Assembly: GCF_002993325.1 (NCBI RefSeq)
Contig: NZ_PVNO01000026.1
Location: 62,001-126,000 of the forward strand
Direction: 5' to 3'
Origin: Alteromonas gracilis
Lineage (GTDB): Bacteria; Pseudomonadota; Gammaproteobacteria; Enterobacterales; Alteromonadaceae
Length of the DNA: 64,000 nucleotides
Below are positions 19,237 to 28,068 of the stretch, in pieces; position 1 is the first letter of the stretch; every line of letters begins with the position of its first letter. The position numbers and the translations under genes are program-made. A model generated the notes under the pieces. The model ran no database searches, was not told the DNA's origin, and was given only the letters and a program-made list of their open reading frames with translations.

Positions 19237-19365
19237 ACGGTTCACGCAATATTAAAATCACCATTACTTTTAACGCCTTTTCGAGCCCTTGAGGGCCGTT
19301 TTCGACGTCAAGATCAACACTTGTCGATAGTGACTTTATTTTAATTGGCTGTTCAATAAAAATAA
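19237..19365 (-). other. bet leader region with a start-less open frame
   Basis: Within the distal leader, the minus strand has an open frame with no usual start codon that reads VDLDVENGPQGLEKALKVMV and stops shortly after. It could be coincidence or the remnant of a gene. A GCCCTTGAGGGC palindrome lies in it. From 19395 to 19669 nothing definite was found; a 20-codon plus-strand ATG frame at 19606 has no ribosome site. Confidence 0.2.
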
Positions 19366-19394
19366 ATTGTATAGTGCTCTAACTATTATTTCAA
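19366..19394 (-). promoter_or_regulatory. Distal bet promoter with the same operator in its spacer
   Basis: On the minus strand, TTGAAA (19394-19389), a 17-bp spacer and TACAAT (19371-19366) form a near-consensus promoter. The spacer carries ATAGTGCTCTAACTAT (plus strand 19371-19386), matching the proximal element except for the two central bases. The two copies are 183 bp apart. The transcript would have a leader of about 265 bases before betB. Confidence 0.6.
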
Positions 19395-19669
19395 CTTGGG
19401 TTCAGGTAAATGTCGTGGTTTAGAGCATGTTTGGTAGTGTAGTTTGGTTTATAAGTTGCAGATTTATATGCATAAAATTGCAAACATTAAAAAATGTCGA
19501 ATATTTTTGGTTGTATGAGGAGTGGTAAGGCAGTGGTCGATACCTTGATAGAAATGTTTAGCTGAAACTAATTAAGGAGAAAGCCAATAGTGACGAAGTA
19601 GTATAATGAAATGTGTTAATACAGAAGGTTGTGCTGAGTATATGACGCGAATTGCAACGCAAAAATAAA

Positions 19670-19697
19670 TGAAGACGCGTTTTGCAAAGCGCCTTCA
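19670..19697 (-). terminator. Terminator of the META-MliC lipoprotein gene
   Basis: TGAAGACGC and GCGCCTTCA form a 9-bp stem with one mismatch around a 10-base loop. On the minus strand it is followed by ATTTATTTTT. It lies 38 bases beyond the lipoprotein stop. Confidence 0.55.
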
Positions 19698-19734
19698 TAC
19701 GTAATAGGCATTGTTTAATACAAGATGGGTTTGA

Positions 19735-20559
19735 TTACTTAAGAAGATTGCAGTGATAGCGTCCAGAGTTTATCGAAAGGATCGCCTCATCACCTTTGTT
19801 CCAATAAACAACATTCTTGTTATTTGTGTATTTCGCCCCAGAAGCAGAGCGGGATAACTGAACAATGTGAAGACTATTGTTTAGCGATAGCCCTAACGTA
19901 TCGGGGCCTAGTGAACTTACTTCAATGGTGGTAGTGTTCGCGCTAGGGGTCTCGCATGTATAGCGTTTCGTATTGTTTGTCTGCTTTGTATCGATAACGT
20001 CTTGCTTTTGGCTAACAGGTGCCGTTAGTTTCTTTTCACTATGTGAAGCTCGGGGAGCAGTAGTTGTTGTGCTGTTAGACGTTGAAATTGCTTTGATGGT
20101 TTCTGATTTATCGCCATTGAGAATAACTAGCCACGTACCGCTGTCTATGGAATACCACTGTGTTTCGTTAAGTGCTTCAACGAATTTTTGCTCCTGCTTC
20201 ATAAGGGCTGGTGCACACATCTTTCTGGTCAACGCAATATTGTCGACGGTAAATGCTGAGAGCCCTTCGTTTACTGCATCCAAGGTAACCGCCCCCGTAT
20301 AACGGTTACAACCCGTGCTTCCGCTTATCTGACCATCGTCAATGCTCATGGTTACATGGCTATAGTCTATTATTCCGCCTTGTTGAATGCTCTCAACCTG
20401 CCAATAGCTGTCGTTCATTGTAATAACAGAGACGGCGTGCGAAGGCTTTTCGGAACTTGAAGGAGATACCGAGTCAGAAAAAGAGCTTGAACTACACCCC
20501 GCCAGCGATAGTAAGCCTGTGCAAAACAGTGCCCCAAAGTACATCTTATTAGTCATCAA
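19735..20559 (-). CDS. Lipoprotein with META and MliC domains
   Basis: 274 residues. A lipoprotein signal ends at LLSLAGC, so Cys21 should be lipidated. Residues about 45-160 form a META/HslJ-like domain (YWQVESIQQGG, SGSTGCNRYTG, LTRKMCAPALMKQEQKFVEA). A Ser/Thr-rich linker leads to an MliC-like domain from about 195 (RYTCET, YWNKGDEAILSI, YHCNLL), the fold that inhibits C-type lysozyme. META domains are linked to stress resistance and to inhibition or motility roles. Having both on one outer-membrane lipoprotein suggests envelope protection against lysozyme-like attack. GGAG lies 5 bases before the first of two ATGs. Confidence 0.8.
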   Translation of the reverse strand: MMTNKMYFGALFCTGLLSLAGCSSSSFSDSVSPSSSEKPSHAVSVITMNDSYWQVESIQQGGIIDYSHVTMSIDDGQISGSTGCNRYTGAVTLDAVNEGLSAFTVDNIALTRKMCAPALMKQEQKFVEALNETQWYSIDSGTWLVILNGDKSETIKAISTSNSTTTTAPRASHSEKKLTAPVSQKQDVIDTKQTNNTKRYTCETPSANTTTIEVSSLGPDTLGLSLNNSLHIVQLSRSASGAKYTNNKNVVYWNKGDEAILSINSGRYHCNLLK

Positions 20560-20822
20560 GACTCCATTTAGTTGTTCTACTAGCGCTATGAGTCTCGTTA
20601 TGCCTCTTAGTTCCTTTAGGACTCGTTTATGTTAGAGGCTAAAGAAGGCCACGAACGTCGGCATTGTTTATTGATTCTGCCAATTGCTTGTGTATGAACT
20701 ACGCCATCTTGCAGATCCAGAAGGGCAAGGTTTTGATGGTTGGTTTGTCGTCATCACGACAGTTTAGGTAAATATGAACAGAGTAAACTAAGACCTAATA
20801 AGAACTATTGGGCGGCAAACAA

Positions 20823-21338
20823 ATGAAAGATTTAGAAGAGCACTTAAGTGAGTACGCGAAGTATCACAGGGACCAAAAAAATATATACACACACTATGTC
20901 GGAATACCGCTTATCGTTTTTTCCGTATTTTGCTTGTTAAGTAAGCCCGCATTTTTTATAGAAGCGCCTATCGTCGGAGCCTTGATGATAAGCCCTGCGT
21001 TGTTCGTTTGGCTTATCGGTAATGCATTTTATGTCGCTCTAGATGTAAAACTGGGTTTAATGATGACAGTAATCACGGGGGCCATGGTCTACTTTGCGCA
21101 ACCCATCGCACAGCTTGGGCTTGGCGCATGGCTCGCTGTATCACTCGGAATTTTTGTTGGAGGCTGGGTGCTACAGTTTGTTGGCCATCATTTTGAGGGC
21201 AAAAAACCGGCCTTTGTCGACGACATTATGGGGTTAGCGATCGGGCCGTTGTTTGTTCTTGCGGAACTGAGCTTTGAGTTAGGTTTGAGAAAGGCACTCA
21301 AAGAAGAAATAGAGCGCCGCTCTGGCCCAGTAAAGTAG
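20823..21338 (+). CDS. Mpo1/YGL010w-like membrane protein
   Basis: 171 residues with about four transmembrane helices. The N-terminal EEHLSEYAKYHRDQKNIYTH and the central FVGHHFEGKKPAFVDD match the Mpo1-like (DUF962) family, whose yeast member is an Fe(II)-dependent dioxygenase for 2-hydroxy fatty acid alpha-oxidation. The His residues in YHRDQ, TH, and GHHFE are the conserved candidates for metal binding. ATG 20823 is preferred over TTG 20808. It is convergent with the crotonase gene and separated from it by a perfect hairpin. Confidence 0.82.
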   Translation: MKDLEEHLSEYAKYHRDQKNIYTHYVGIPLIVFSVFCLLSKPAFFIEAPIVGALMISPALFVWLIGNAFYVALDVKLGLMMTVITGAMVYFAQPIAQLGLGAWLAVSLGIFVGGWVLQFVGHHFEGKKPAFVDDIMGLAIGPLFVLAELSFELGLRKALKEEIERRSGPVK

Positions 21339-21355
21339 TGGTGACTTTCGGATAA

Positions 21356-21386
21356 AACGCGTTAACCCTATAAACGTTAACGCGTT
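21356..21386. terminator. Hairpin between convergent genes
   Basis: AACGCGTTAA (21356-21365) and TTAACGCGTT (21377-21386) form a perfect 10-bp stem with an 11-base loop. On the minus strand a short T-rich stretch follows, so it probably ends the crotonase transcript and perhaps the opposing one. Confidence 0.55.
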
Positions 21387-21410
21387 GCTCCGAACACCCA
21401 ATCAATAACC

Positions 21411-22067
21411 CTAGGCTTTCATTCTTTCTATAGTCTCGTTGCGCAGCTGTAGCTTTGACTCAGCGAACGACTGCCTAGGCAACATTTTAAGCTTTTCCGC
21501 ATAACCCATTGCCGTTGCCAAAACCTGATCTTGTGGTACGGCTGCATCGAGAAATCCTGCTTTAACAGCTTCGGCACCTTGATAAATTCGAGAGAAAAGC
21601 AACGCTTCTGTTTGGCTCGTATTCGCCAGCCTTGCTTTTGCCAATTCCATGCCAAACGGCGGAAGTACCATACCAATTGCAGTTTCGTTTAAGCCATATT
21701 TAGTATCTGCATCTTTACCGATACGTAAATCGGCCGCCATTAGCATAATTGCACCCATTGCAATGCTATGACCTTCAGCCGCAACGATAACCGGCAGAGG
21801 AAAACTGTAGAGTCTGACGATAAGTTCAGCCCCTTTTGAGACTAACTCATGCTGCTTTGCTTTGTCGTCGGCTTTCATAACCGATAAATCGAATCCACCG
21901 CAAAATTTACCTTCACCCCCATGAAGCACAACTGCTTTTGCATTCTTCTCGGCTTCATCAAGCGCGTCGTTGAACTGTTGGATGAGTGTAAAGCCCACAG
22001 CGTTAACTTTTCCGTCGTCAAAGGTGATCACTGCAATATCATTATTAATAGCTAAATTAAACGCCAT
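21411..22067 (-). CDS. Enoyl-CoA hydratase/isomerase (crotonase) family protein
   Basis: 218 residues, short for the family (about 260) but with a complete core. Oxyanion-hole segments are HGGEGKFCGGFDLSVM and AAEGHSIAMGAIMLMAADLRIG. The usual catalytic Glu positions are partly occupied (GLNETAIGM). It should act on acyl-CoA thioesters, substrate unknown. ATG 22067 (MAFNLAINND) is chosen: AGGAC precedes it, and an upstream in-frame start adds only seven unmatched residues. It seems a single-gene unit. Confidence 0.85.
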   Translation of the reverse strand: MAFNLAINNDIAVITFDDGKVNAVGFTLIQQFNDALDEAEKNAKAVVLHGGEGKFCGGFDLSVMKADDKAKQHELVSKGAELIVRLYSFPLPVIVAAEGHSIAMGAIMLMAADLRIGKDADTKYGLNETAIGMVLPPFGMELAKARLANTSQTEALLFSRIYQGAEAVKAGFLDAAVPQDQVLATAMGYAEKLKMLPRQSFAESKLQLRNETIERMKA

Positions 22068-22173
22068 GGTATGTCCTGTAACTTTCAAGGTAGGAATAAA
22101 TGTACGTTACACTTTTTTAAGCGCAACTTTCTAACAGTGATTGTAGGTAATTGATATCTATTATGATAGTGCT

Positions 22174-22380
22174 TTATGTGTCATCTTCGGGGTAAGAGCC
22201 CTGATTATCCGAGATTATTCGGGGAAGTTCTGCAATAAGCTTCTTTTTATATCGGCGCTGCCTGCGTCGTGCCTTTGCATTATTAGCTCGCCAGGAAGCG
22301 CGTTTATCTTGCACGACATCCTCTAAGTCTTGCGCATCTTCAATTCTACTTGCATCGAAAAGAGACGTTCTTCTTGGCAT
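22174..22380 (-). CDS. Small basic protein of unknown function
   Basis: 68 residues, very rich in Arg and Lys in the middle (ASWRANNAKARRRQRRYKKK) and acidic at the end. No known domain is recognised; the basic helix could bind nucleic acid. Its ATG lies one base after the stop of the preceding gene, so the pair is probably translationally coupled. The pairing supports it as a real gene. Confidence 0.55.
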   Translation of the reverse strand: MPRRTSLFDASRIEDAQDLEDVVQDKRASWRANNAKARRRQRRYKKKLIAELPRIISDNQGSYPEDDT

Positions 22381-22381
22381 A

Positions 22382-22723
22382 TCAAAAATCCAAACGGTAT
22401 TGCTTTTTTCGCCAGTGTTTAGAGCGTTCGTTTAGCGTGTGAAGTGATACGCTTTCACAAGCTATGCGCTTAGCAAGCTGCGCCGCAGCAATTGCATATT
22501 CCTCTGAGAGGTTTTGATAAGCGGGGGAGGGAATAACGTCGTACCACGCGCACCCGCAAACATTATCCAAAATGACCCGCATGAAGCAGTGGTCATTGTG
22601 TATTGGCCAGGTATTTTTCTTCATAGCCGCAATTGAAGGCAACACACTTTTTGCGTAATGCAAAAACTGATTGAGGCTTTCCTCATGTTCTCTAGATTCA
22701 AAAGGCCTGTGGCTTGTTTTCAT
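22382..22723 (-). CDS. Conserved small protein of unknown function
   Basis: 113 residues, soluble, no signal peptide. The conserved-looking core is TWPIHNDHCFMRVILDNVCG followed by a Trp-Tyr and a PSPAYQNLSEEYAI helix. I have a vague impression of having seen this pattern in other gammaproteobacteria but cannot name a family. It is the first gene of a two-gene unit with the small basic protein one base downstream. A nucleic-acid role is possible given the partner, but this is not shown. Confidence 0.6.
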   Translation of the reverse strand: MKTSHRPFESREHEESLNQFLHYAKSVLPSIAAMKKNTWPIHNDHCFMRVILDNVCGCAWYDVIPSPAYQNLSEEYAIAAAQLAKRIACESVSLHTLNERSKHWRKKQYRLDF

Positions 22724-22918
22724 AGCGTTTGAAAGTAGGTTCTGTAAAACACCGTTTAATTAAAAAGTGTGTCGCTTGCGGCTCTAGTTAGAAGAGTCGA
22801 TAAAATATACCGTTAGCTTTATTAAGAGTTTACACGACAACGAAGAATTTCAGCGTTACACTAATTTTAGTTTTTTGGTTTCAGAGCTATTTGCTCTTTT
22901 TTACTACATGGTTGTTTA

Positions 22919-24949
22919 ATGCGCCCTCATTTGAAAATACTCGTTATAGAAGATGCTGTTGACCTGCTCGAACAAATTACCTCAAGCATAGGTAATACTA
23001 TCAACTACTTTGATAGGAGCGATGTTGAAATAAGTTTGTTAGAGGCAAGCTCAGTAGCAAAGGCGCTGCAGCTTGTTCGTGAAGACGGTGATATTCAGGC
23101 GGTAGTTTTTAGTTGGGATGTAGTCGCAAGAATCAGTGAACTTTCAGAAACAAGCCTACTCAACTTTCCAACGCAAGGAAATCAGCAATTGGAAGGTAGT
23201 AAGGCAAAAGATACGGTTGATAACGAGAAGACCGGTGAAGAGCAGCTTTCAAGCACTGGCGCTACCGTTGAAAATAACGCCAAAGTCATTGATGCTATTA
23301 AACGTATTAGACCAGAACTGCCCGTTTATGTGTTGGGTGATGCGGTAAAGGGCTTGGATATCGTAAACCAAGCTAACGGTATTGAGTCGTTCTTCTATCG
23401 CAACGATATAATTTCAGATCCGGAATCTATCCTCGGTTACATCATCAACGATTTTGATGATAGGAACGAAACACCATTTTGGACGGAATACAAAGATTAC
23501 GTTGTAGAAGCGAATGATTCATGGCACACGCCAGGACATAGCGGCGGTGCAAGCTTCAGAAATTCACCTTATATCAGCGACTTTTACCGCTTCTTCGGGC
23601 GCAATGTATTCGTAAGCGATTTATCGGTAAGCGTTGATTCTTTGGGGTCGTTATCTGATGGCACTCACGCTATCGGCAAGGCGCAAGCTGCTGTTGCGAA
23701 TACATTTGAAGTACGACATTCTTATTTCGTAACGAACGGTTCGTCGACATCTAACAAGATTATTCTGCAAACGCTGCTACGGGAGGGCGACAAAGTCATT
23801 GCCGATAGAAATTGCCATAAGTCAGTGCACTACGGCATTATTCAGGCCCGCGCCATGCCGGTGTACTTAGATAGTGTGTTCAACCCAGAATATGGGATTT
23901 TCTCACCACCTAAAATGTCACAAATTAAGGCGTTAATAGAAGAGAATACCGACGCTAAGCTCATTGTGCTGACCGGTTGTACTTATGACGGCTTGCTAAC
24001 CGATTTGAAGCAAGTGGTTAAACTTGCCCATGAACACGATATCAAAGTCTTCATTGACGAAGCATGGTTTGCCTACTCGCTATTTCATCCTGCACTACGA
24101 AATTACTCTGCAATTGCCGCTGGCGCAGACTATATTACGCACTCCGCTCACAAGGTGGTGTCGGCGTTTTCTCAAGCATCGTTTATCCACGTTAACGATC
24201 CTGATTTTGATAAGGACTTCTTTAAAGAAGTGTTTGCCATTCACACCAGTACGTCGCCTAAATATCAGTTAATTGCGTCTCTTGATGTGTGTCGTCAGCA
24301 GCTGGAAATGGAAGGCTACAAAATACTCAATGAGTTATTAAGTAATGTAGCCGAGCTTAAATCCCAAATGGCTAAATTCAAGCGCCTGAAAGTATTATCA
24401 CCGGACGACTTCGCAAAAATGTTTTCTCATTTTGAAAGTGACAACATAGGGCATGACCCGCTTAAAATACTTATCGATGTGTCTGCGCTTGAGTATTCAA
24501 ACCAAGAAATACATCGATTCCTGATGGATGAGGTCGGGTTAGAAATAGAGAAGTTTACTCATAGCACGATTTTAGTTTTGCTCACGCTTGGCGGAATGCG
24601 TTCTAAAATCGTAAGACTATATAACGCGTTAAAGCGTCTGGACGATGGTGCAGTTAATTTAAGTAAGCGCAAAAATAAAAGCCCGCTGCCAGCAGATATT
24701 CCACCCATTCAACTAGATGATCTACCATCAAAAGCGTTTTTTAGTAAGCGCGAGGCTATCGCATGGCAGAACAGTATCGGCCGCACGGCAGCTGGCTTAA
24801 TTACACCTTACCCGCCTGGCATTCCACTAATTGTTCCAGGGCAGAAAGTAGAGCAGGCGCACATTGATTATCTTCAGGCATTGGCAAGTCAGAAGCTTAC
24901 CGTGCAAGGAATTTATGACGGCGAAATTTATGTTGTTGATGAAGAGTAA
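22919..24949 (+). CDS. Orn/Lys/Arg decarboxylase family protein (PLP-dependent)
   Basis: 676 residues. The N-terminal ~150 residues form a receiver-like wing domain (LKILVIEDAVDLLEQI). The PLP domain has WHTPGHSGG, NGSSTSNKIIL, DEAWFAYSLFHPAL and the cofactor lysine Lys412 in THSAHKVVSAFSQ. The C-terminal domain ends with LITPYPPGIPLIVPGQ. These are hallmarks of the fold-type I ornithine/lysine/arginine decarboxylases that make putrescine, cadaverine or agmatine. The substrate cannot be told from sequence by eye. A 60-base insert around residues 80-100 in the wing domain is rich in Gln/Lys/Glu. It appears to be a single-gene unit with its own promoter region. Confidence 0.88.
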   Translation: MRPHLKILVIEDAVDLLEQITSSIGNTINYFDRSDVEISLLEASSVAKALQLVREDGDIQAVVFSWDVVARISELSETSLLNFPTQGNQQLEGSKAKDTVDNEKTGEEQLSSTGATVENNAKVIDAIKRIRPELPVYVLGDAVKGLDIVNQANGIESFFYRNDIISDPESILGYIINDFDDRNETPFWTEYKDYVVEANDSWHTPGHSGGASFRNSPYISDFYRFFGRNVFVSDLSVSVDSLGSLSDGTHAIGKAQAAVANTFEVRHSYFVTNGSSTSNKIILQTLLREGDKVIADRNCHKSVHYGIIQARAMPVYLDSVFNPEYGIFSPPKMSQIKALIEENTDAKLIVLTGCTYDGLLTDLKQVVKLAHEHDIKVFIDEAWFAYSLFHPALRNYSAIAAGADYITHSAHKVVSAFSQASFIHVNDPDFDKDFFKEVFAIHTSTSPKYQLIASLDVCRQQLEMEGYKILNELLSNVAELKSQMAKFKRLKVLSPDDFAKMFSHFESDNIGHDPLKILIDVSALEYSNQEIHRFLMDEVGLEIEKFTHSTILVLLTLGGMRSKIVRLYNALKRLDDGAVNLSKRKNKSPLPADIPPIQLDDLPSKAFFSKREAIAWQNSIGRTAAGLITPYPPGIPLIVPGQKVEQAHIDYLQALASQKLTVQGIYDGEIYVVDEE

Positions 24950-25007
24950 ACTGCTTAAATGGAATCATTGAATTAATGAAGAATATTAAAAGGAAATAAA
25001 AAGAATT

Positions 25008-26243
25008 ATGAAACCTTCTTCACTTTTTTGTTTATTAACAGCGTTATTTATTTCGATATCTGTGGTTGCTAAAGATTATGTAACGAGTGAACAGTTGCCC
25101 GAGTGGTTCAGTTTGTCATTAGCTAGAGAATCAAACGAGCTGCCTCAAACTCCGTTGTCTCTTCAATCTTTTCCGATTAACGCTAAGGGTTTAGGTTCGT
25201 GGTCTGAACCTCAACAAGTTGAAGATTACTGGTATTTCACAGTCGATATTGGCTCTGAAACCCCAATAGAATGTTGGGCTTTCAAAGATTATGATGGCTT
25301 GGCAAACTCGCTTGTTAACATGATGAATTATGCAGTGACCAATGTTTCACAAGAGCAAGGTAAAACGTTGGAAAGTCGTTACAACTTTAGCTTAGATATC
25401 TCCACGCTGGAGCGCGTTCCAGTATTTAGTTACGAAATTTTGTACAATTTAGGCGAGTCCAGTGAACGAGCTTCAGGCTTAATGAAGGGCTTGTCCGCAG
25501 AGTCACCTAACGGCCTGCAAGTATGCTTGCATAATGAGATTGGTTATCGAAAAACCTTCAAAGATGTTTTTATTTCATTTGTTAACGCCTTAGATAGAGC
25601 TGCTGATATCCAACCTTTCTATTTTGCGATTAATGGAATGAAAATGCAGGGCGAATTAGTGGGTATTGTATCTGAAAAATTCTCTAAAGACGCTGACGGT
25701 GATATAGAAATCATTGAAACGACATCATTAATTTTGCCTGTAGACGCAAATACGGTCTCGGCTTCAGATTCTCAGGTACGTTCTTGGAGTTACGCTGATG
25801 GTACTTTGATCAACACTTATTCATACACTGTCGAAAATGGTGAGCTTAGTTCATCTCTCGGTATTTCGAAACCAGAGGAGAAGTGGGTTATAGAAGGTGA
25901 AGTTCAAGGAAAGGCGGTTAATTCTGAGCTTGCTTTCAATGACGCTTTTGTATCTAATTTTGGTGCCTATCTAGAGATGCAGAGGCTAGCCAATTCTGAG
26001 AATAATTCCTTAAGTTATAACATGTGGAATGCTGATACAGATCCAACGCAACCAACTCGTACTATATTGCACAAGAGGGGTCAGAAAGACGGTTTGCTAG
26101 CTTTATCGGCGGAGATTGAAAATATAGAGGTTGAGTACTCAGTTGATGAAGAATTTGTCTTACAAGAGGCTCAAATAAATATGGGCCCAGTAAAATTTTT
26201 CATGACGCCTTTGTATGTATTCGGAAATCCTACCAATTTATAA
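25008..26243 (+). CDS. Secreted protein of unknown function, partner of a transglutaminase-like protein
   Basis: 411 residues with a signal peptide (LFCLLTALFISISVVA) cleaved near residue 22. The mature part is mostly beta-rich with two cysteines (IECWAFKDY and LQVCLHNEI) that may pair. I do not recognise the family. AAGGAAATAAAAAGAATT precedes the ATG. The stop is 18 bp from the transglutaminase-like gene, so the two probably form an operon. A role as substrate or partner of that protein is only a contextual guess. Confidence 0.65.
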   Translation: MKPSSLFCLLTALFISISVVAKDYVTSEQLPEWFSLSLARESNELPQTPLSLQSFPINAKGLGSWSEPQQVEDYWYFTVDIGSETPIECWAFKDYDGLANSLVNMMNYAVTNVSQEQGKTLESRYNFSLDISTLERVPVFSYEILYNLGESSERASGLMKGLSAESPNGLQVCLHNEIGYRKTFKDVFISFVNALDRAADIQPFYFAINGMKMQGELVGIVSEKFSKDADGDIEIIETTSLILPVDANTVSASDSQVRSWSYADGTLINTYSYTVENGELSSSLGISKPEEKWVIEGEVQGKAVNSELAFNDAFVSNFGAYLEMQRLANSENNSLSYNMWNADTDPTQPTRTILHKRGQKDGLLALSAEIENIEVEYSVDEEFVLQEAQINMGPVKFFMTPLYVFGNPTNL

Positions 26244-26261
26244 GATAATCAGATTACTAAA

Positions 26262-27104
26262 ATGAAGCGTGTAGATTTAAAAATGTTTAAAACCCTACTG
26301 GTCATCTCAGTAATGTCTTGTTGCTTAGCGTGTGGTCGTTTTTCTTACGCGCAAAGCGCTCCTAACTTTGCCCTTATTCCGTTAAAAGTAGATAAAGAAC
26401 GTCAACTGCCATTGGATCACAGAGTAGTGATGGATATAAAAGTGTACGATGCCGATACAGCAATTGCCGTTTTAAATAATTGGGATGGCATAGAAACGGT
26501 TGATCGAAAAGGCAACTTGTTGTCTTTGTCTATTAGTGTTTCATCAACAGATGTATCGAAGCCAACTCCCGAGGCTCTCACCAAGTTCAAAGCCAACACT
26601 TTTGTTATCGACTTTGAAGAAGAGGCAGTACAACGAGTGCTAGCGGATTTTTCAACAGAATATAGTAGTGAGCAAAGCGACGCTAACCAATTGACGACAA
26701 TTGGAAAAAGTATCGAAAAGTTTGTCGCCGGCTACATTTCAGAACCTACTTATATTCATAGTTTCTCTTTTGCATCCAGAGTAGCTACGTCTAGGAGCGG
26801 AGATTGCACAGAATATTCAGTTCTTACTGCTGCGTTAGCTCGCGCACTGAAGATACCTGCAAGGGTAATCATAGGTACGATTATTGTGGAGGGTGAAGAC
26901 GGTGTAGAAGCCTATGGACATGCATGGAGTGAGCTGTGGCTAGACGGGCAGTGGTCTCGAATTGATGCCGCCATGTACAGTGCAGAAGCACTTAAAAAAT
27001 TTTATTTACCAGCTCATATTTTAGATAATGAAGGGTTGGGTTATGCCCTTGGTTTATCGAAAGCTATTTTTAATATGCCTGAACAGATCACGATCCGTTC
27101 ATGA
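26262..27104 (+). CDS. Exported transglutaminase-like domain protein
   Basis: 280 residues. The N-terminal hydrophobic stretch TLLVISVMSCCLACGRFSYA is a signal peptide; a lipidated Cys is possible but the lipobox is poor. The catalytic triad of the transglutaminase-like fold is complete: Cys in RSGDCTEYSVLTAALARALK, His in YGHAWSELWL and Asp in WSRIDAAM. It may be a periplasmic cysteine protease, amidase or crosslinking enzyme. Two in-frame ATGs (26262 and 26283) are possible starts. It is coupled by position to the unknown secreted protein upstream. Confidence 0.82.
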   Translation: MKRVDLKMFKTLLVISVMSCCLACGRFSYAQSAPNFALIPLKVDKERQLPLDHRVVMDIKVYDADTAIAVLNNWDGIETVDRKGNLLSLSISVSSTDVSKPTPEALTKFKANTFVIDFEEEAVQRVLADFSTEYSSEQSDANQLTTIGKSIEKFVAGYISEPTYIHSFSFASRVATSRSGDCTEYSVLTAALARALKIPARVIIGTIIVEGEDGVEAYGHAWSELWLDGQWSRIDAAMYSAEALKKFYLPAHILDNEGLGYALGLSKAIFNMPEQITIRS

Positions 27105-27232
27105 TGTGGACACATTTAAAAGAACATCGCTGTACCGCGATTGGTTCATAAAGGTGCTTTCAGATATGGCACTTTGCGTTTTGCGCTGTATACCTTACAC
27201 TTGCGCCGAAAGTAACTAAAAGGGCAGTGCGA

Positions 27233-28036
27233 ATGAAATTAAGTGACGTGAAGAAGCTTCATCAGAAGAAGTACAGAACTCAATTTGGCTTCTATTTGGT
27301 GGAAGGTGAGCACTTAGTTTTGGAGATGCTTAAAGCTGCGAAAAGAAATACTGAAAGTAAATCTTTTGCAAACTCCGGCGAGAATTCCCTTTATATTACG
27401 GCTGAGTATGAGCCGTGGGTGAAAGAACACGTACTTCCATCTAATGTTCAGATGAACATTGAAACGATATCGTCGCAACAAATGCAGCAACTAAGCGACA
27501 CCAAGTCACCACAAGGTATTATTGCTCGTGTTCCGCTTCCCAACGCTACGTTAAGTACAGAGCAGTCAACAACTAGCAATAATGCACACAGTTCCAGCAC
27601 CGAAAAGTACATCTACCTCTATGAGGTTCAAGACCCGGGCAATTTAGGCACCATACTAAGGACCCTGGCGTGGTTTGGTAATTTCACGTTACTGCTTAGT
27701 CCAAACAGCGTAGACCCATACAATTCTAAAGTCGTGCGCTCTAGCATGGGGGCTATTTTCCACGTCAAAATGGAACTAAATGTACCGCTTGAAAGTTTGG
27801 CAGAACGGTTTGAACGCTTCGCTTTTTTAGACATGGATGGTAGAAATATCACCTCAGAGACCTTTGGTAGCTATCAGTGTTATTTGTTTGGCAACGAAGC
27901 ACGTGGAGTGCCGTCGAATGCGCTTTCAGCGCTTAACGCAACGGCATATACCATTGCCGGAAGTGGCAAAATAGACTCATTAAATTTAGCTAGCGCTGTC
28001 AATGTCTGCGCATATGAACTAACCCGTTCAGCATAG
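27233..28036 (+). CDS. SpoU/TrmH-family RNA 2'-O-methyltransferase
   Basis: 267 residues from ATG 27233, which has AGGG 8 bases upstream; a GTG six bases earlier is less likely. The N-terminal substrate-binding domain has KYRTQFGFYLVEGEH. The knotted SPOUT domain has YEVQDPGNLGTILRTLAWFG, SSMGAIFHV, LFGNEARGVP and IDSLNLASAVNVCAYEL, the three SpoU motifs. It should methylate a ribose in rRNA or tRNA; the exact target is unknown. A translation-related GTPase gene follows by 32 bp, consistent with a ribosome role. Confidence 0.88.
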   Translation: MKLSDVKKLHQKKYRTQFGFYLVEGEHLVLEMLKAAKRNTESKSFANSGENSLYITAEYEPWVKEHVLPSNVQMNIETISSQQMQQLSDTKSPQGIIARVPLPNATLSTEQSTTSNNAHSSSTEKYIYLYEVQDPGNLGTILRTLAWFGNFTLLLSPNSVDPYNSKVVRSSMGAIFHVKMELNVPLESLAERFERFAFLDMDGRNITSETFGSYQCYLFGNEARGVPSNALSALNATAYTIAGSGKIDSLNLASAVNVCAYELTRSA

Positions 28037-28068
28037 CGTTTACAACTCGATCACGATAGGAATTAACC

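Noticed and set aside
19606..19668. A 20-codon plus-strand ATG frame with two cysteines.
   Set aside because: No ribosome site and too short to support without conservation data.
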